Source of the DNA: Akebia trifoliata
Taxonomy: Eukaryota; Streptophyta; Magnoliopsida; Ranunculales; Lardizabalaceae
Direction of reading: 5' to 3'
Assembly (NCBI GenBank): GCA_017979445.1
Contig: CM030704.1
Location: forward strand, 15,607,658 to 15,671,657
DNA: 64,000 bases
In this document: piece by piece, positions 30,895-40,813 of the stretch
How the letters are laid out: every line of letters begins with the position of its first letter
Numbering within the stretch: the stretch's first letter is position 1
Notes under the pieces: generated by a model
What the model was told of the DNA's origin: nothing
Seen by the model: the letters and a program-made list of their open reading frames with translations, nothing else
Database searches by the model: none
Position numbers and translations under genes: made by a program

Positions 30895-31052
30895 TAACTT
30901 GATCCCCGAATTCAGATTTTCTATAGTAGATTAGTTCTTTTTATCCATTTTAGGGTCAATTTGGTTCCTAGACCGTAATAACTAGGTGGCGACTCCCAAA
31001 CCTCAAGGGTCAAAAGCGGATCCGCGCACCCCGCGGATCGAGGGCGCTTTCA

Positions 31053-31072
31053 GTGGCGACTCCACTGGGGAC
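31053..31072 (+). other. primer binding site of element I (tRNA-Arg type)
   Basis: GTGGCGACTCCACTGGGGAC directly follows the LTR end. TGGCGACTCC...CTGGGGA is complementary to the acceptor and T-arm side of a plant tRNA-Arg as I recall it, and tRNA-Arg priming is described for Ogre elements. The tRNA identity comes from memory and was not checked. Confidence 0.75.
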
Positions 31073-33269
31073 ATTGAGGATCAAACTTGAAAAACCCCAA
31101 GTATGGGGACATTGCCAATGACCTAGTTTTATTTGTTTTGCTTATTTTATTTAATTTTTAGTTAGTTTCATGTTATTGTTTCTTTATTATTTTTATTCTT
31201 GTTGGTACGTCATTGATTGTTTGATTCTACTTGGAGCACTTTGATTTAACATATCATCTCTATGGTTTAATCAAGGGCCATTCGGAATGATCCGAAATAA
31301 TACGAGATTTCGAAGGAATACTTTTATTGAGGATGAGATTTTTGGACCATGATTTTTTTACATATATAAGTATATTTCGATTGAAAATTTGGGTGGTGCT
31401 TGATTTAACATTTGACCGTTTTCCTTAAAAAAAAAAAAAAAAAAGGATTTTTTTTATTAGTTATTTGTTTTTTCGCTTATTAGGTAGGTATTCGTTTTTA
31501 TTTTAGTTTATTAGGCAAGACATGCTGTCCATTGACAGCATATAAAGTTTCAAAAAAAAAAAAAAAAAATATTTGAAGTTTCTGCCAACAGCAGCCCCCT
31601 TTGGTGTGCCACAAGTAAACTGCTGTTTTTTCGTTTACACCTGTGATGGTGTGTTTGGTGTGGCAAAAATAAAAACCTTTATTTAAAGTCCGCACATCGT
31701 CTTCCTCACTTGGTTCCAACGGTCTCAACAGAGATCGAAGAACCTTGCCCCCGATTGTTCCTAAACCACGCTTTGGTTTGCAATGTCGACCGATCTAAGT
31801 ATCAACCAATCGGAGTAGCCATCATCTTGATCGAACAAGCAATGGTGAACTAAGGGACTGGTAGGGGGCGTTGTCTTCTGTACGAGATGGGAGATTGATT
31901 GAGATCAGAGAACTCGAACGTCGTTTCTCCTTCCTGATTTTTGTGGCTGTTTTTTGGGACTGGTAGGGCGCTGTTCTTGAGTTTTTTTCTTTACTCAAAT
32001 ATCGTTTCAAGTCTCAAGTTTGGTGGCTGTTTTTTTTCTCTGATCAGTCGTTTTGGTGAGGTAGATACCGTTGATCTCGACTTCGAATGCGAGGATCTCT
32101 ATGGAGATTTGTTTCAATCTCAGTTTCTCTCTTCTTTTCAAACAAAAGACCGGAATCATCAAGAGACAGTTCATGGGGAATTTTCATCGCAGCAAGATGA
32201 GATGGAAGTTTATCCTCATGAAACTCCATGACTGCAACTCGGATATTTTATGTACTCTCTGCGTTTTTTTGATTAACTTTGTCCGAGTTATCTGTTATAT
32301 CTCTTTGGTGCTCTCGGTTCTGGATAACCAATAACGTTAATGGCCAAATATCGAGTTGGTAACAGTGGCCCTGTTGTTTTAAAACAGCACCTAAGGCTGA
32401 TCTCGACGCTGGTATACCGTTATAGGCTGATCTCGACGATTTGCCTGCTGTTCTAGGCTGATCTCGACGATCTACCTTCTGATCTCGACGACTAACTTTC
32501 TGATCTCGACGACTAATCTTCTGATCTCGACGTTTAACCTGCTGATCTCGACGATTATGTTACTGTTATAGGGTGATCTCGACGTTGAGCTCGACGTTGA
32601 GCTGCTGTTGAGCTCGACGTTATCCTGCTGTTTTAAAACAGCAAGGCCGATCTCGACATGTGCTACCAGCGGCATATGAGTTGCTGCACTGTACTATTGG
32701 GTTTTAAATCAAATTTTTTTTTTTTTTAAAAAAGGAAATTAATTTGTTTCTAAAATCAAAATAAAAAGATTGGAGATTTTCTTTTCATAAAAAAAGGGGA
32801 GTTCAAAAGAAAAAAAAACAACAAAGTCATTTTCTAAATGTTACCAATAGCAACATATATGCAAGTTTTCTTTGTTTTGTTTTTTGAATTTCCTTGATTG
32901 GGCTCAATTTGTTTTTTTTTTTTTTAAATGAATAAAACCATCCTCTTATTTCATTGATCATCATCATACCCTTAATCCGGAATTCTTAGAAATTTTGAAT
33001 TATCTTTTGGTCACCCCAAAGCACCCTTGATTGGACTATAAAATTTGCGATGATCGGGTCTAATTGATTGCCACATACCGTATATGTGCATGTTTAAATC
33101 GTGAACCGGACCATATTATTGATTCATGATGATTGCCTATTTAATGTGCTATAATGTCATTGGGAATACATGTTTGATGTTGGTCATAATGTTGATCATG
33201 ATTAAATGTTTATGTGATTGGAATGATGCTTAGATCCATATAATTCATGTTATAATGATTGGTTTGATT
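31073..33269 (+). other. element I leader: variable part
   Basis: No convincing coding sequence. It holds poly-A/T runs (31427-31443, 31551-31569), GA/CT-rich text and, at 32395-32660, the CTGATCTCGACG minisatellite. It differs completely from the same place in element II (193-bp repeats), while the sequence downstream of about 32990 is shared. Confidence 0.6.
32371..32643 (+). repeat. CTGATCTCGACG minisatellite bounded by TGTTTTAAAACA palindromes
   Basis: About ten degenerate copies of (C/G)TGATCTCGACG, or the later variant GAGCTCGACGTT, at roughly 20-35 bp spacing. The right end is a perfect 18-bp palindrome TGCTGTTTTAAAACAGCA (32626-32643). The left end carries nearly the same palindrome (32372-32388, one mismatch). 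Confidence 0.75.
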
Positions 33270-34140
33270 GGGCCATGGGCCCATTTTTTTGGAAAAGGCC
33301 CCGGGCACACCCCACCTTACTTTGCACACACCACATGCACGTTTACCGCTTTACTCACTTACACGTCCCATTTAGCCAACGTGGCACTAGTGCGTGGCCC
33401 GGTCTCTTCGGAGATGCGACGTCATTCATGAAACCCACAACTCCAGTCACGTACCTTAGGGTATATCGAACTGGGGCATCAATACCGTCTGATCAGGTGA
33501 TTCTGAGAGACATATTGATGCACCCATGCTGGGGTGACCTGAGCCTTTGTCCTATTGTAAGCCACACAGTCACATGTCCCGATTGCCAACGTAGTACTAG
33601 TACGTGGTCGGTCCCCTCGTGGGATGCCAAACCATTTATGAAAGCTACAACTCTTGACTCGTACCCATAGGTATAAAAGGTAATCTAAGTATATCAATTG
33701 CACTTCTTGGTCAAAACCGGTGCCTAAGCAAGATCTTGCCCCGCTGTACCCTACTGTACGAGGGGGATAGACTACGTCTATTCTAGACGAGAGGTATTTA
33801 AGTGGGCCCTTGCTCAGCATTGTGCGCCACCTCTCAACTGGAGATCAAACTGGCTGTTTTTGGCTTCAAAGAAGTGAATTGAGGTTTTAGATTATCACCT
33901 ATACGGTATATCAAACCAAGTCACCACGTATCGAAAGGTATATAGGTGTGCTTGGGCAAGGGTGGCCAGATAAAAATGCATTGCACGTAGTAAGCCTAGA
34001 GTCTAGAAACCTTCTCCATAGGTCACGACTCGAACTTATCGTGGGTGTTCCCGGGTTGTTTATTGAATGAATGCCTGTTGTTGGATGAATGTTTGTGAGT
34101 GATATGAATGTTGAGATCAAAGTGCATGATTGTCCTCAAG
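33270..34140 (+). other. conserved structured leader block of element I
   Basis: It is well conserved with 52060-52950 of element II although surrounding leader sequence is not. Two diverged modules about 210 bp apart each contain CCAACGT, a 10-bp palindrome (GCACTAGTGC at 33384-33393, GTACTAGTAC at 33594-33603) and a small hairpin (TCTC-TTCG-GAGA at 33403-33414, TCCC-CTCGT-GGGA at 33612-33624). A further hairpin ATAGAC-TAC-GTCTAT lies near 33767. The position between PBS and the expected gag fits a retroelement packaging or dimerisation leader, which is inference. Open frames on both strands here are not convincing as genes. Confidence 0.6.
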
Positions 34141-34289
34141 GATCAAAGAAATTTTATTTTTGAAAATTAAAATGGGTGCACCGACCCAGTAAAGAGTTCA
34201 TTCTTTTACAATAATGACCCAGTCCATCCCGATCCAACAATCATGATGGACCGGGCCAGTTAAATCAAAATGGAAATCGAATTTTCAAA

Positions 34290-34680
34290 GAAGAAAAAGA
34301 AAATATTTAAAAAAAAAAAAAGATATTATTTTCCAAAAGAAGGCTTCTTTAGAAGAAACATTTTTCAGAAAATATATTTTCCAGAATAAAATATTTTCCA
34401 AAAGAAGTGTTTTCCAGAAAAAGTGTTATTCTCTAGAAAAATGTTTTCTAAGAAAAAAATATTTTCCAGAAGAAAATGTTTTCCAAAAGAAAAGAAAAAA
34501 AAGGAAAAATTTGCAAAAGATCTATTTTTGCATGAAAAGTTTTTATGGACCGTGGAAAACTACCAAAAAATGTTGCAAAAAAATAATCAGATTTGTGAAA
34601 TAAAAACATTATTTTCCAATATTTTTCAAGAGTGCAACATAATTATTTTTCTTCTGAATAATCATTGAATGGATGAATTT
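34290..34680 (+). repeat. AT-rich degenerate repeat (TTTTCCAAAAGAA type)
   Basis: Many imperfect copies of GAAAA(A)TGTTTTCCA-like sequence form a low-complexity block. Its counterpart in element II is at 53040-53500. Open frames across it are compositional. Confidence 0.7.
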
Positions 34681-35479
34681 TTTAATGGATTGGTGCACAA
34701 AATTCAATAAAATCTCAGGGTTAATTTAAAATGTTATCAAGGGGGTGACACTGAAACTGGTTAAATTCACCTTCAAAGAGGTTTAAGGGTTATCATTGTA
34801 TCTAAGCTCAATCGTCCATCGTCTATCTAGGGTTGTAAATCCGGTCAGTTAGAGTAAACGTCAATATCAAGTCAACAGTCAGAAATGACCTCAAAATTTC
34901 TCAACATCATCCCAATTGTTCTTTGAAAATCATAGTGCTTCAATCCTACCGGTTGTAAGTAATGTCTCAGTTCTCATCAAGCCCGTTTTGGGTAGTCTTG
35001 AGTTTTCATGGGTCATTTGGGTTAGCTCGAGTCCTTTTTTCTAGCAAGGTCATGTCTTCCTTAGATTGAGCCTACTCTTTCTTATTGAGTCAAGTTAGTT
35101 CGTCGAGTTTATAGAGGAGTCTGTCGCCCCTTCTGAATTGATCGTACAAAAGAAATTTTTGAATATCTCGAGCGCATTAACGAATTAACTAATAATCTAG
35201 ATTCAAAGACAAGAAGATAAGAGTCGGGCTCAAGAAAGCAAAGGTCATTGACCTCGGAAAAGAAATAAATTCCTAAAGAGATTCAAATAAAAACCATCTT
35301 ATCTCTAGAGGAACACAAGGGGATAATGAATTTTCTCAGAAATTTCAAAAGACTTGCTTACATGGTCCTATGAGGATATGTCAGTTAAATTTGGAGTGTT
35401 GTTCTACATGAAATATATACCCATCCTATGAGAACACCACATATACAAACCAGAATTGACTAACATAGTCAGAGAAGGG
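34681..35479 (+). other. element I internal sequence without recognisable coding
   Basis: Homologous to 53520-54360 of element II. A short readable stretch 'EYLERINELTN' near 35160 may be a polyprotein remnant, but no domain could be assigned. Confidence 0.5.
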
Positions 35480-36100
35480 ATTATAAAATGTATCAGTGCT
35501 GGAATTTTAAAATCGATGGAATAGTTGAAGCAGCCAGTAAAAATCTCAAGACAATCATCGTGAAAATGTGTCAATCACATATCACATCGGGATTGGCCAG
35601 AAAAGTTACCATTTACACTAGGGGCACATCATACTTCAATACAGTCTTCCACTGGAGCTATTCCCTACTTTCTAGTGTATGATATGGAAACAATCTTACC
35701 AGTTGAAATGTAAATTCCGTCTCTCAGGGTCTTGTTGGAAAATCATTTGTTAGAAACAGATTGGGTTCGTCAACGGTATGAAGAGTTAAATTTAATCGAA
35801 GAAAACGAGTTAAAGCCCTGTACCACGTGCAAGCTTATCTAAGAAGAGTCACCCGTGCATTTGACAAAAAGTTCAAAGCTCATCATTTACAAGTCAAAGA
35901 TTTAACTATCAGACTTCAAAGAAAATTGAACACTCCTCCTCGATTATAGGAGAAAGTCTAAATTGGAAAAATTCATTCATTAAGGAAATACTGTCTGGAA
36001 AAGTCGTCAGACTTCAAGATCATGATGGAAGTGAACTACCAGAGTCAACTAGCCTTGATCGGATCAAATGGTACTACATTTAAGGAGGCCATCTTTGGCC
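35480..36100 (+). pseudogene. element I: Tat-type integrase C-terminal remnant
   Basis: Fragments such as 'GIVEAASKNLKTIIVKMCQS' and 'YDMETILPVEM' correspond to the integrase core end ('NGxVEAxNKNLKxIL' type) and the 'GMEAVLPVE' segment of Tat/Ogre elements. 'HDGSELPESTSLDRIKWYYI' in broken frames matches the C-terminal tail. Many stops and frameshifts are present. It is the only coding trace in the element. Confidence 0.8.
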
Positions 36101-36595
36101 GAAACAATTCTCCTGTTACCCAGTTCAATATATCCTTTCTCAACCCCTTTGCAACCTTTTTCAAAAAGAAAAATTATGCCTTTTTCTTTCTTAACCCGAT
36201 CACCTAACCTAGGGGAGGGAAGATTCAAACTACGTTTTGGTCTGATCCCAAAATTCTGGGGTACGTAGGCAACCTGAGAAATTACTTCAGGCCCGACCAC
36301 ATCAAAATAAAAAAATGTATTTCCCACACATATAAAAAAAAAATCAAGAAAAAATTCAAAAGAAAAGAAATGTCATTCAAAGTGGGAAAGAAAATTTAAA
36401 GAAAAAGAAATAATTTAAAAGGAAATGCCACACAAGGGGCATTTGGGTTTTTGAACCTCAAAATCCCTTTCTTTTTATACCCAGTCCTAAACCTACCCAT
36501 GAAAGTCCTCCTAAGTACCGTGCGAAAAGTCAAGGAAGATAGCAAAGGATGATCAGGCAGCAACTCCAGAAGTTCAGAAAAAAAAATGAAGCCTG

Positions 36596-36795
36596 CTAAG
36601 TTGAAAACCCGAAAAGGGCAACTTAGGTAAAAATTAAGGCAAGCTCGCAAGGTTGAAAATCTGAAAGGACAACTTTGGCAACAATCAGAGCAAAGAAAAA
36701 AAGAGAAGAGCTCGCTAGATCGAAAACCTGAAAAGGCGATCTAGGCAAAAGCTAGAGCAAGCTCGCTAGATTGAAAACCTGAAAAGGCGATCTAG
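36596..36795 (+). repeat. four bulged stem-loops with GAAA-type loops (element I)
   Basis: Each of the four units, spaced about 50-67 bp, has an 8-bp outer stem, an AAAA bulge on the 5' side, and a 3-bp inner stem closing a GAAA (or GAAAA) loop. Outer stems: CTAAGTTG/CAACTTAG (36596-36603/36619-36626), CAAGGTTG/CAACTTTG (36648-36655/36670-36677), CTAGATCG/CGATCTAG (36715-36722/36737-36744) and CTAGATTG/CGATCTAG (36766-36773/36788-36795). Inner stems: CCC/GGG, TCT/GGA, CCT/AGG, CCT/AGG. Stem sequence changes while pairing is kept, with two G-T wobbles. Confidence 0.7.
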
Positions 36796-36815
36796 GCAAA
36801 AGTTAGAGCAACAAA

Positions 36816-37587
36816 GAAAAACAGAAGAAAATCCCAAGCTAAAAGCGGTCCAAGCTGAAACATTAGAAGTCCGAATAATCAAGTTCAATACTTAGCTTAA
36901 ACCCGGCATAGACTCAGAAGCCACAAGTATCTTGTCTACGATCGATCTGAAAATGTTTACTACCCCAAGTGAACCAAGGGAGATAAAGGTGAATTCTATG
37001 ATGAGTCTCAAAAGGAAATAATTTTGTACTCTTGAGCCTGACTCAAAACCTTCAATAAAATTAATCAAAATTAAAAGTTGAGTCTTTATTGCGCTTGTGG
37101 TAATCAATTATTTCAAACCTTCATACAAAGGGCATTTTCTTTCTTTTTTAATGTAACTTTTCCCCCTTATACTAGGGGCATTTTTTTTATGATGTGTTCA
37201 ATTATTTTCAAGGCCATGGCCATTGTCAAACTAGAGGCATTTTGCTTTTGAGCAGTGTTAATCCTAAGAGATAATGACAACCCCAAATTTAAGGTAACCC
37301 TCTTGATAACAGTTTTTCAAAAAACTCTTGAAGTTCGAAAGAAATAAAAATTCAGGTTTTAAAACTTTTTGATAAATCCTTGAGGTTCAAACAAAAGCAT
37401 TTCGGATCTCACATAGGAGATATAACATTCTTTCAGTCTCCAGATTCTTTTCCAGATTCAATCATTCTTGGAATCAATCATTTCTCTTCCAGATTCATTA
37501 TCTTCCAGATTTATTCGTTCTCCGGTTTGTTCTAATCAGTTTTCTCCAAAATTCATTCATTCCTCTACCAATTTTGCTCAGTCTCCG
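36816..37587 (+). other. element I 3' untranslated sequence before the minisatellite
   Basis: Non-coding and homologous to 55919-56600 of element II. It includes TACTAGGGGCATTTT repeats (37170-37245) and TTCCAGATTCATT repeats (37450-37520). No gene was seen. Confidence 0.6.
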
Positions 37588-38870
37588 CCAAGGGTTAACT
37601 TGGATTTTGCTCAGTTGCCGCCAAGGGTTATCTTGGATTTTTCTCAGATTCCGCCAAGGGTTATCTTGGATTTTACTCAGTTGCCGCCAAGGGTTATCTT
37701 GGATTTTGCTCAGTCTCCGCCAAGGGTTATCTTGGATTTTGCTCAGTTGCCGCCAAGGGTTATCTTGGATTTTGCTCAGTTGCCGCCAAGGGTTATCTTG
37801 GATTTTCCTCAGTTGCCGCCAAGGGTTATCTTGGATTTTGCTCAGTCTCCGCCAAGGGTTATCTTGGATTTTGCTCAGTTGCCGCCAAGGGTTATCTTGG
37901 ATTTTGCTCAGTGTCCGCCAGGGTTATCTTGGATTTTGCTCAGTCTCCGCCAAGGGTTATCTTGGATTTTGCTCAGTTGCCGCCAAGGGTTATCTTGGAT
38001 TTTGCTCAGTCTCCGCCAAGGGTTATCTTGGATTTTGCTCAGTTGCCGCCAAGGGTTATCTTAGATTTTGCTCAGTCTCCGCCAAGGGTTATCTTGGATT
38101 TTGCTCAGTTGCCGCCAAGGGTTATCTTGGATTTTGCTCAGTTGCCGCCAAGGGTTATCTTGGATTTTGCTCAGTCTCCACCAAGGGTTATCTTGGATTT
38201 TGCTCAGTTGCCGCCAAGGGTTATCTTGGATTTTGCTCAGTCTCCGCCAAGGGTTATCTTGGATTATGCTCAGATACCGCCGAGGGTTTTCTCGGAACTA
38301 TGCTCAGATACCGCCGAGGGTTTTCTCGGAATTATGCTCAGATACCGCCGAGGGTTTTCTCGAAATTATGCTCAGATACCGCCGAGGGTTTTCTCGGAAC
38401 TATGCTCAGATACCGCCAAGGGTTATCTTGGAACTATGCTCAGATACCGCCGAGGGTTTTCTCGGAACTATGCTCAGATACCGCCGAGGGTTTTCTCGGA
38501 ACTATGCTCAGATACCGCCGAGGGTTTTCTCGGAATTATGCTCAGATACCGCCGAGGGTTTTCTCGGAACTATGCTCAGATACCGCCGAGGGTTTTCTCG
38601 GAATTATGCTCAGATACCGCCGAGGGCCGAGGGTTTTCTCGGAACTATGCTCAGATACCGCCGAGGGTTTTCTCGGAACTATGCTCAGATACCGTCGAGG
38701 GTTTTCTCGGAATTATGCTCAGATACCGCCGAGGGTTTTCTCGGAACTATGCTCAGATACCGCTGAGGGTTTTCTCGGAACTATGCTCAGATGCCGCCGA
38801 GGGTTTTCTCGGAATTATGCTCAGATACCGCCGAGGGTTTTCTCGGAACTATGCTCAGGAACTATGCTCA
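37588..38870 (+). repeat. 33/34-bp hairpin minisatellite, 38 units (element I)
   Basis: The first block (37588-38262) has 21 units of 33 bp containing CCAAG-GGTTAT-CTTGG. The second (38280-38850) has 17 units of 34 bp containing CCGAG-GGTTTT-CTCGG. Both share (T/A)GCTCAG between units. One unit in the second block (about 38417) carries CCAAG/CTTGG, so both stem halves switched together. One unit in block 1 lacks an A (37918) and one in block 2 has a 7-bp duplication (38623). There are no stop codons in long stretches of all three forward frames, which makes the overlapping frames of up to 446 codons artefacts. Confidence 0.9.
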
Positions 38871-39216
38871 GATTATATTCAAATTATGCTCAGTTTATAC
38901 TCAGATTATGCTAAATTTATGCTCAGGTTTTACTCAGTTTCACACAGTGCACACACTTGCACATTTGCATTTTTTAGTCAGGGAGAATTCTCTAAAATTC
39001 AAGGATCTGACACCGTCAGTGAGAGTTTGCGCTCAAGGACCTGACAACCTTTTGATTCGGGGAGAGCTTTATTCTCAAGGATCCGAACACCTTGACAAAT
39101 TGCTAAATCAGGCTGCAAAATGAACTGTCACTAGCTTTGGCATTCAGATATCGCACTATCTACCAAAATAGATTTGCTATCTAGTTTGCTTCAACCCTCT
39201 GCCAAAGAGGGGCATC
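38871..39216 (+). other. element I 3' end: post-array sequence and polypurine tract
   Basis: Conserved with 57000-57314. It contains CAAGGATCTGACAC and TCAAGGACCTGACA, and the purine-rich AAAGAGGGGCATC just before the 3' LTR (39203-39216), the probable PPT. Confidence 0.7.
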
Positions 39217-40813
39217 TGTAGACACCCCATTTTTTGCATCCACCTGATTAATCAACTCGTCAACCCGATCGCAATGATTCCCAATGATGGATGTGTATTC
39301 TATTGCTTTATTTTGTTACCAGATGTGTTTCAGAAATCCGGATGAGGTATCTCGAACTGACAAAACCTTAGAAACCACGCTACGCTAGGAAAATACGACC
39401 CCAGAAACATAGAAATCATCATCTTGCAGACCAAAAAGAAGCTTCACGATAAAAATCACTAAAAATTACCAAATTACCAAAATACCCCTAACATCAAAAC
39501 AACCATAGAGCCTACATTACGCTTAGGAAAACTCTTTCGAACCCATAAAATAACAAATCGGAAGCAAATAAATCATTTCACCAATTTTAACAGAATTTGA
39601 CAAAATTACGAAAATGCCCCTCATAAAGTTCACAATCATTTCACATAAAATTTTTTCATAAATGACACAAACCAAAATTCTCATTGAATCCCTTACGAAA
39701 AACCGATTCTAAAACATCCTAGAACATTAAAAACCTACTTGAAACGTGAAAAGTCCTCTCCGGGGGCAAAATGGTAATTTCACAATTTTCATAATTAAAA
39801 AATTCGAAATTAATAAATAAAACATTAAATAATTAAATTTAAACATTAATGAAATTAATTTAAAAAGTTGAACCTAAAAAATCGATTAATCGAACTCTCA
39901 GGCAAAATTGTTGAGGGTTCGTGGGATATTTCTTTAAGGACCCCTCCATTTGGGGGTCCAAAGAATTAAAGAAATAATGGAGGGGCCTTCTCCAAAAATT
40001 TAAAGTAAATCAAGCAAGACTGAAGTCAAGGTATTAAAGTCAATCGAGTGAGACTACAGTCAAAATTAAAGTCAATTAAGCAAGACTGAAGTCAAGATAT
40101 TGAAAGTCAATCAATTAAGACCAAAGTCAAAACATTAAAAGTCAATCAAATAAGACTAAAAGTCATAATAGAGATCTAATTAATAATAATTCTATCTAAA
40201 AGAGTTCTAACTTAAAAACAATTCTACCTAAAACAATTTGAATTAAAACACAATTCTACCTAAAACAATTTTAATTAAAACACAATTCTACCTAAAACAA
40301 GTCAAACTAAAACACAACTCTAATTAAAAGATCTCTAATTAAACACTAACTCTATCCAAATCAACCCCTAAAAACATATATAAATAGAGGTGCTCACACC
40401 CTATTTTCGTATCAAATGATAAACCCTAAGAGAAGTAGGTCTAGAAGCTCCCCTAGCCCCCCATAAACCCTAGTTTTGAAGCCCCAACTCCTTAACTAAC
40501 ATCCCTCATTCAATTTTAGTCTAGAAAACACCCAAAAGCCTTCTAAAAACACCCCCAAATCCGCAACGAACTTGAAGAGTTCAGATTCAAAAACAAGGAG
40601 ATACCTTGCCTCGGAGATCCGAAGTCAAATCCGGAAACAGAACGAAGCAAGGGAGCACGGTACAAGGAGCTCTTTTTGTTAGATCTGAGGGAACCAAGTC
40701 CTTGCCATCGGAAAGGTAAATTTTTATTTTTATTTATTTATTTTTATCTAGGTTTTAGCAATGTAATTTACTTGGGAATTTAGTAGAGACCGGCTTTGGC
40801 CGGGCGGGGTTGG
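39217..40813 (+). repeat. LTR-A2, 3' LTR of element I, truncated
   Basis: Nearly identical to LTR-A1 until GCGGGGTTGG (40804-40813), where it switches to reverse-complement LTR-C. About 180-240 bp of the LTR 3' end are missing. The shared GTTGG at the switch suggests microhomology joining. Confidence 0.9.

Larger units (their letters stand above)
29283..31052 (+). repeat. LTR-A1, 5' LTR of element I (1770 bp)
   Basis: It runs from TGTAGACACCCC to GGGCGCTTTCA. The U3 part has sub-repeats around AAGTCAATCAAG/AAGACT (30060-30230) and a hairpin GGACCC...GGGTCC (30002-30022). The TATA box TATAAATA is at 30441-30448, the twin hairpin at 30850-30894, and a PBS-like TGGCGACTCC at 30987-30996. Confidence 0.92.
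29283..40813 (+). mobile_element. LTR-A element I: non-autonomous Tat/Ogre-like gypsy retrotransposon
   Basis: Layout: 5' LTR 29283-31052, PBS, a 2.2-kb leader with a minisatellite, a structured block (33270-34140), an AT-rich repeat, a decayed integrase C-terminal half (35480-36100), bulged stem-loops (36596-36795), a 1.3-kb hairpin minisatellite (37588-38870), PPT, and a 3' LTR cut at 40813. No gag, protease, RT or RNase H is visible. The two LTRs differ only at a few positions in their first 250 bp, so the insertion looks young despite lacking genes. That suggests mobilisation by a related autonomous element. Confidence 0.85.

Noticed and set aside
31941..32231. 96-codon frame in the element I leader as a captured host gene fragment
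   Set aside because: I could not recognise any family, and an antisense frame overlaps it. Without a search a capture claim is unsupported.
33275..33670. Forward 131-codon frame across the structured leader
   Set aside because: It is not maintained in element II and overlaps palindromes and hairpins. Its composition is unlike gag.
33479..33820. Antisense open frame of 113 codons, with a similar 72-codon frame at 52258-52476
   Set aside because: The DNA block itself is conserved between the two elements, so a shared frame is expected. Substitutions fall without codon preference, no domain is recognisable, and it is truncated in element II.
37588..38870. Superficial resemblance to a CRISPR array (regular 33/34-bp repeats with partial palindromes)
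   Set aside because: There are no unique spacers, since whole units repeat head to tail. The setting is a plant retrotransposon.
37468..39123. Long overlapping open frames (up to 446 codons) encoding repeat proteins such as PPRVILDFAQ and RQGLSWILLS
   Set aside because: All three forward frames are open because the 33/34-bp unit lacks stops. The frames overlap, have no recognisable domain and sit in a retroelement 3' UTR. The 34-bp unit simply cycles through frames.
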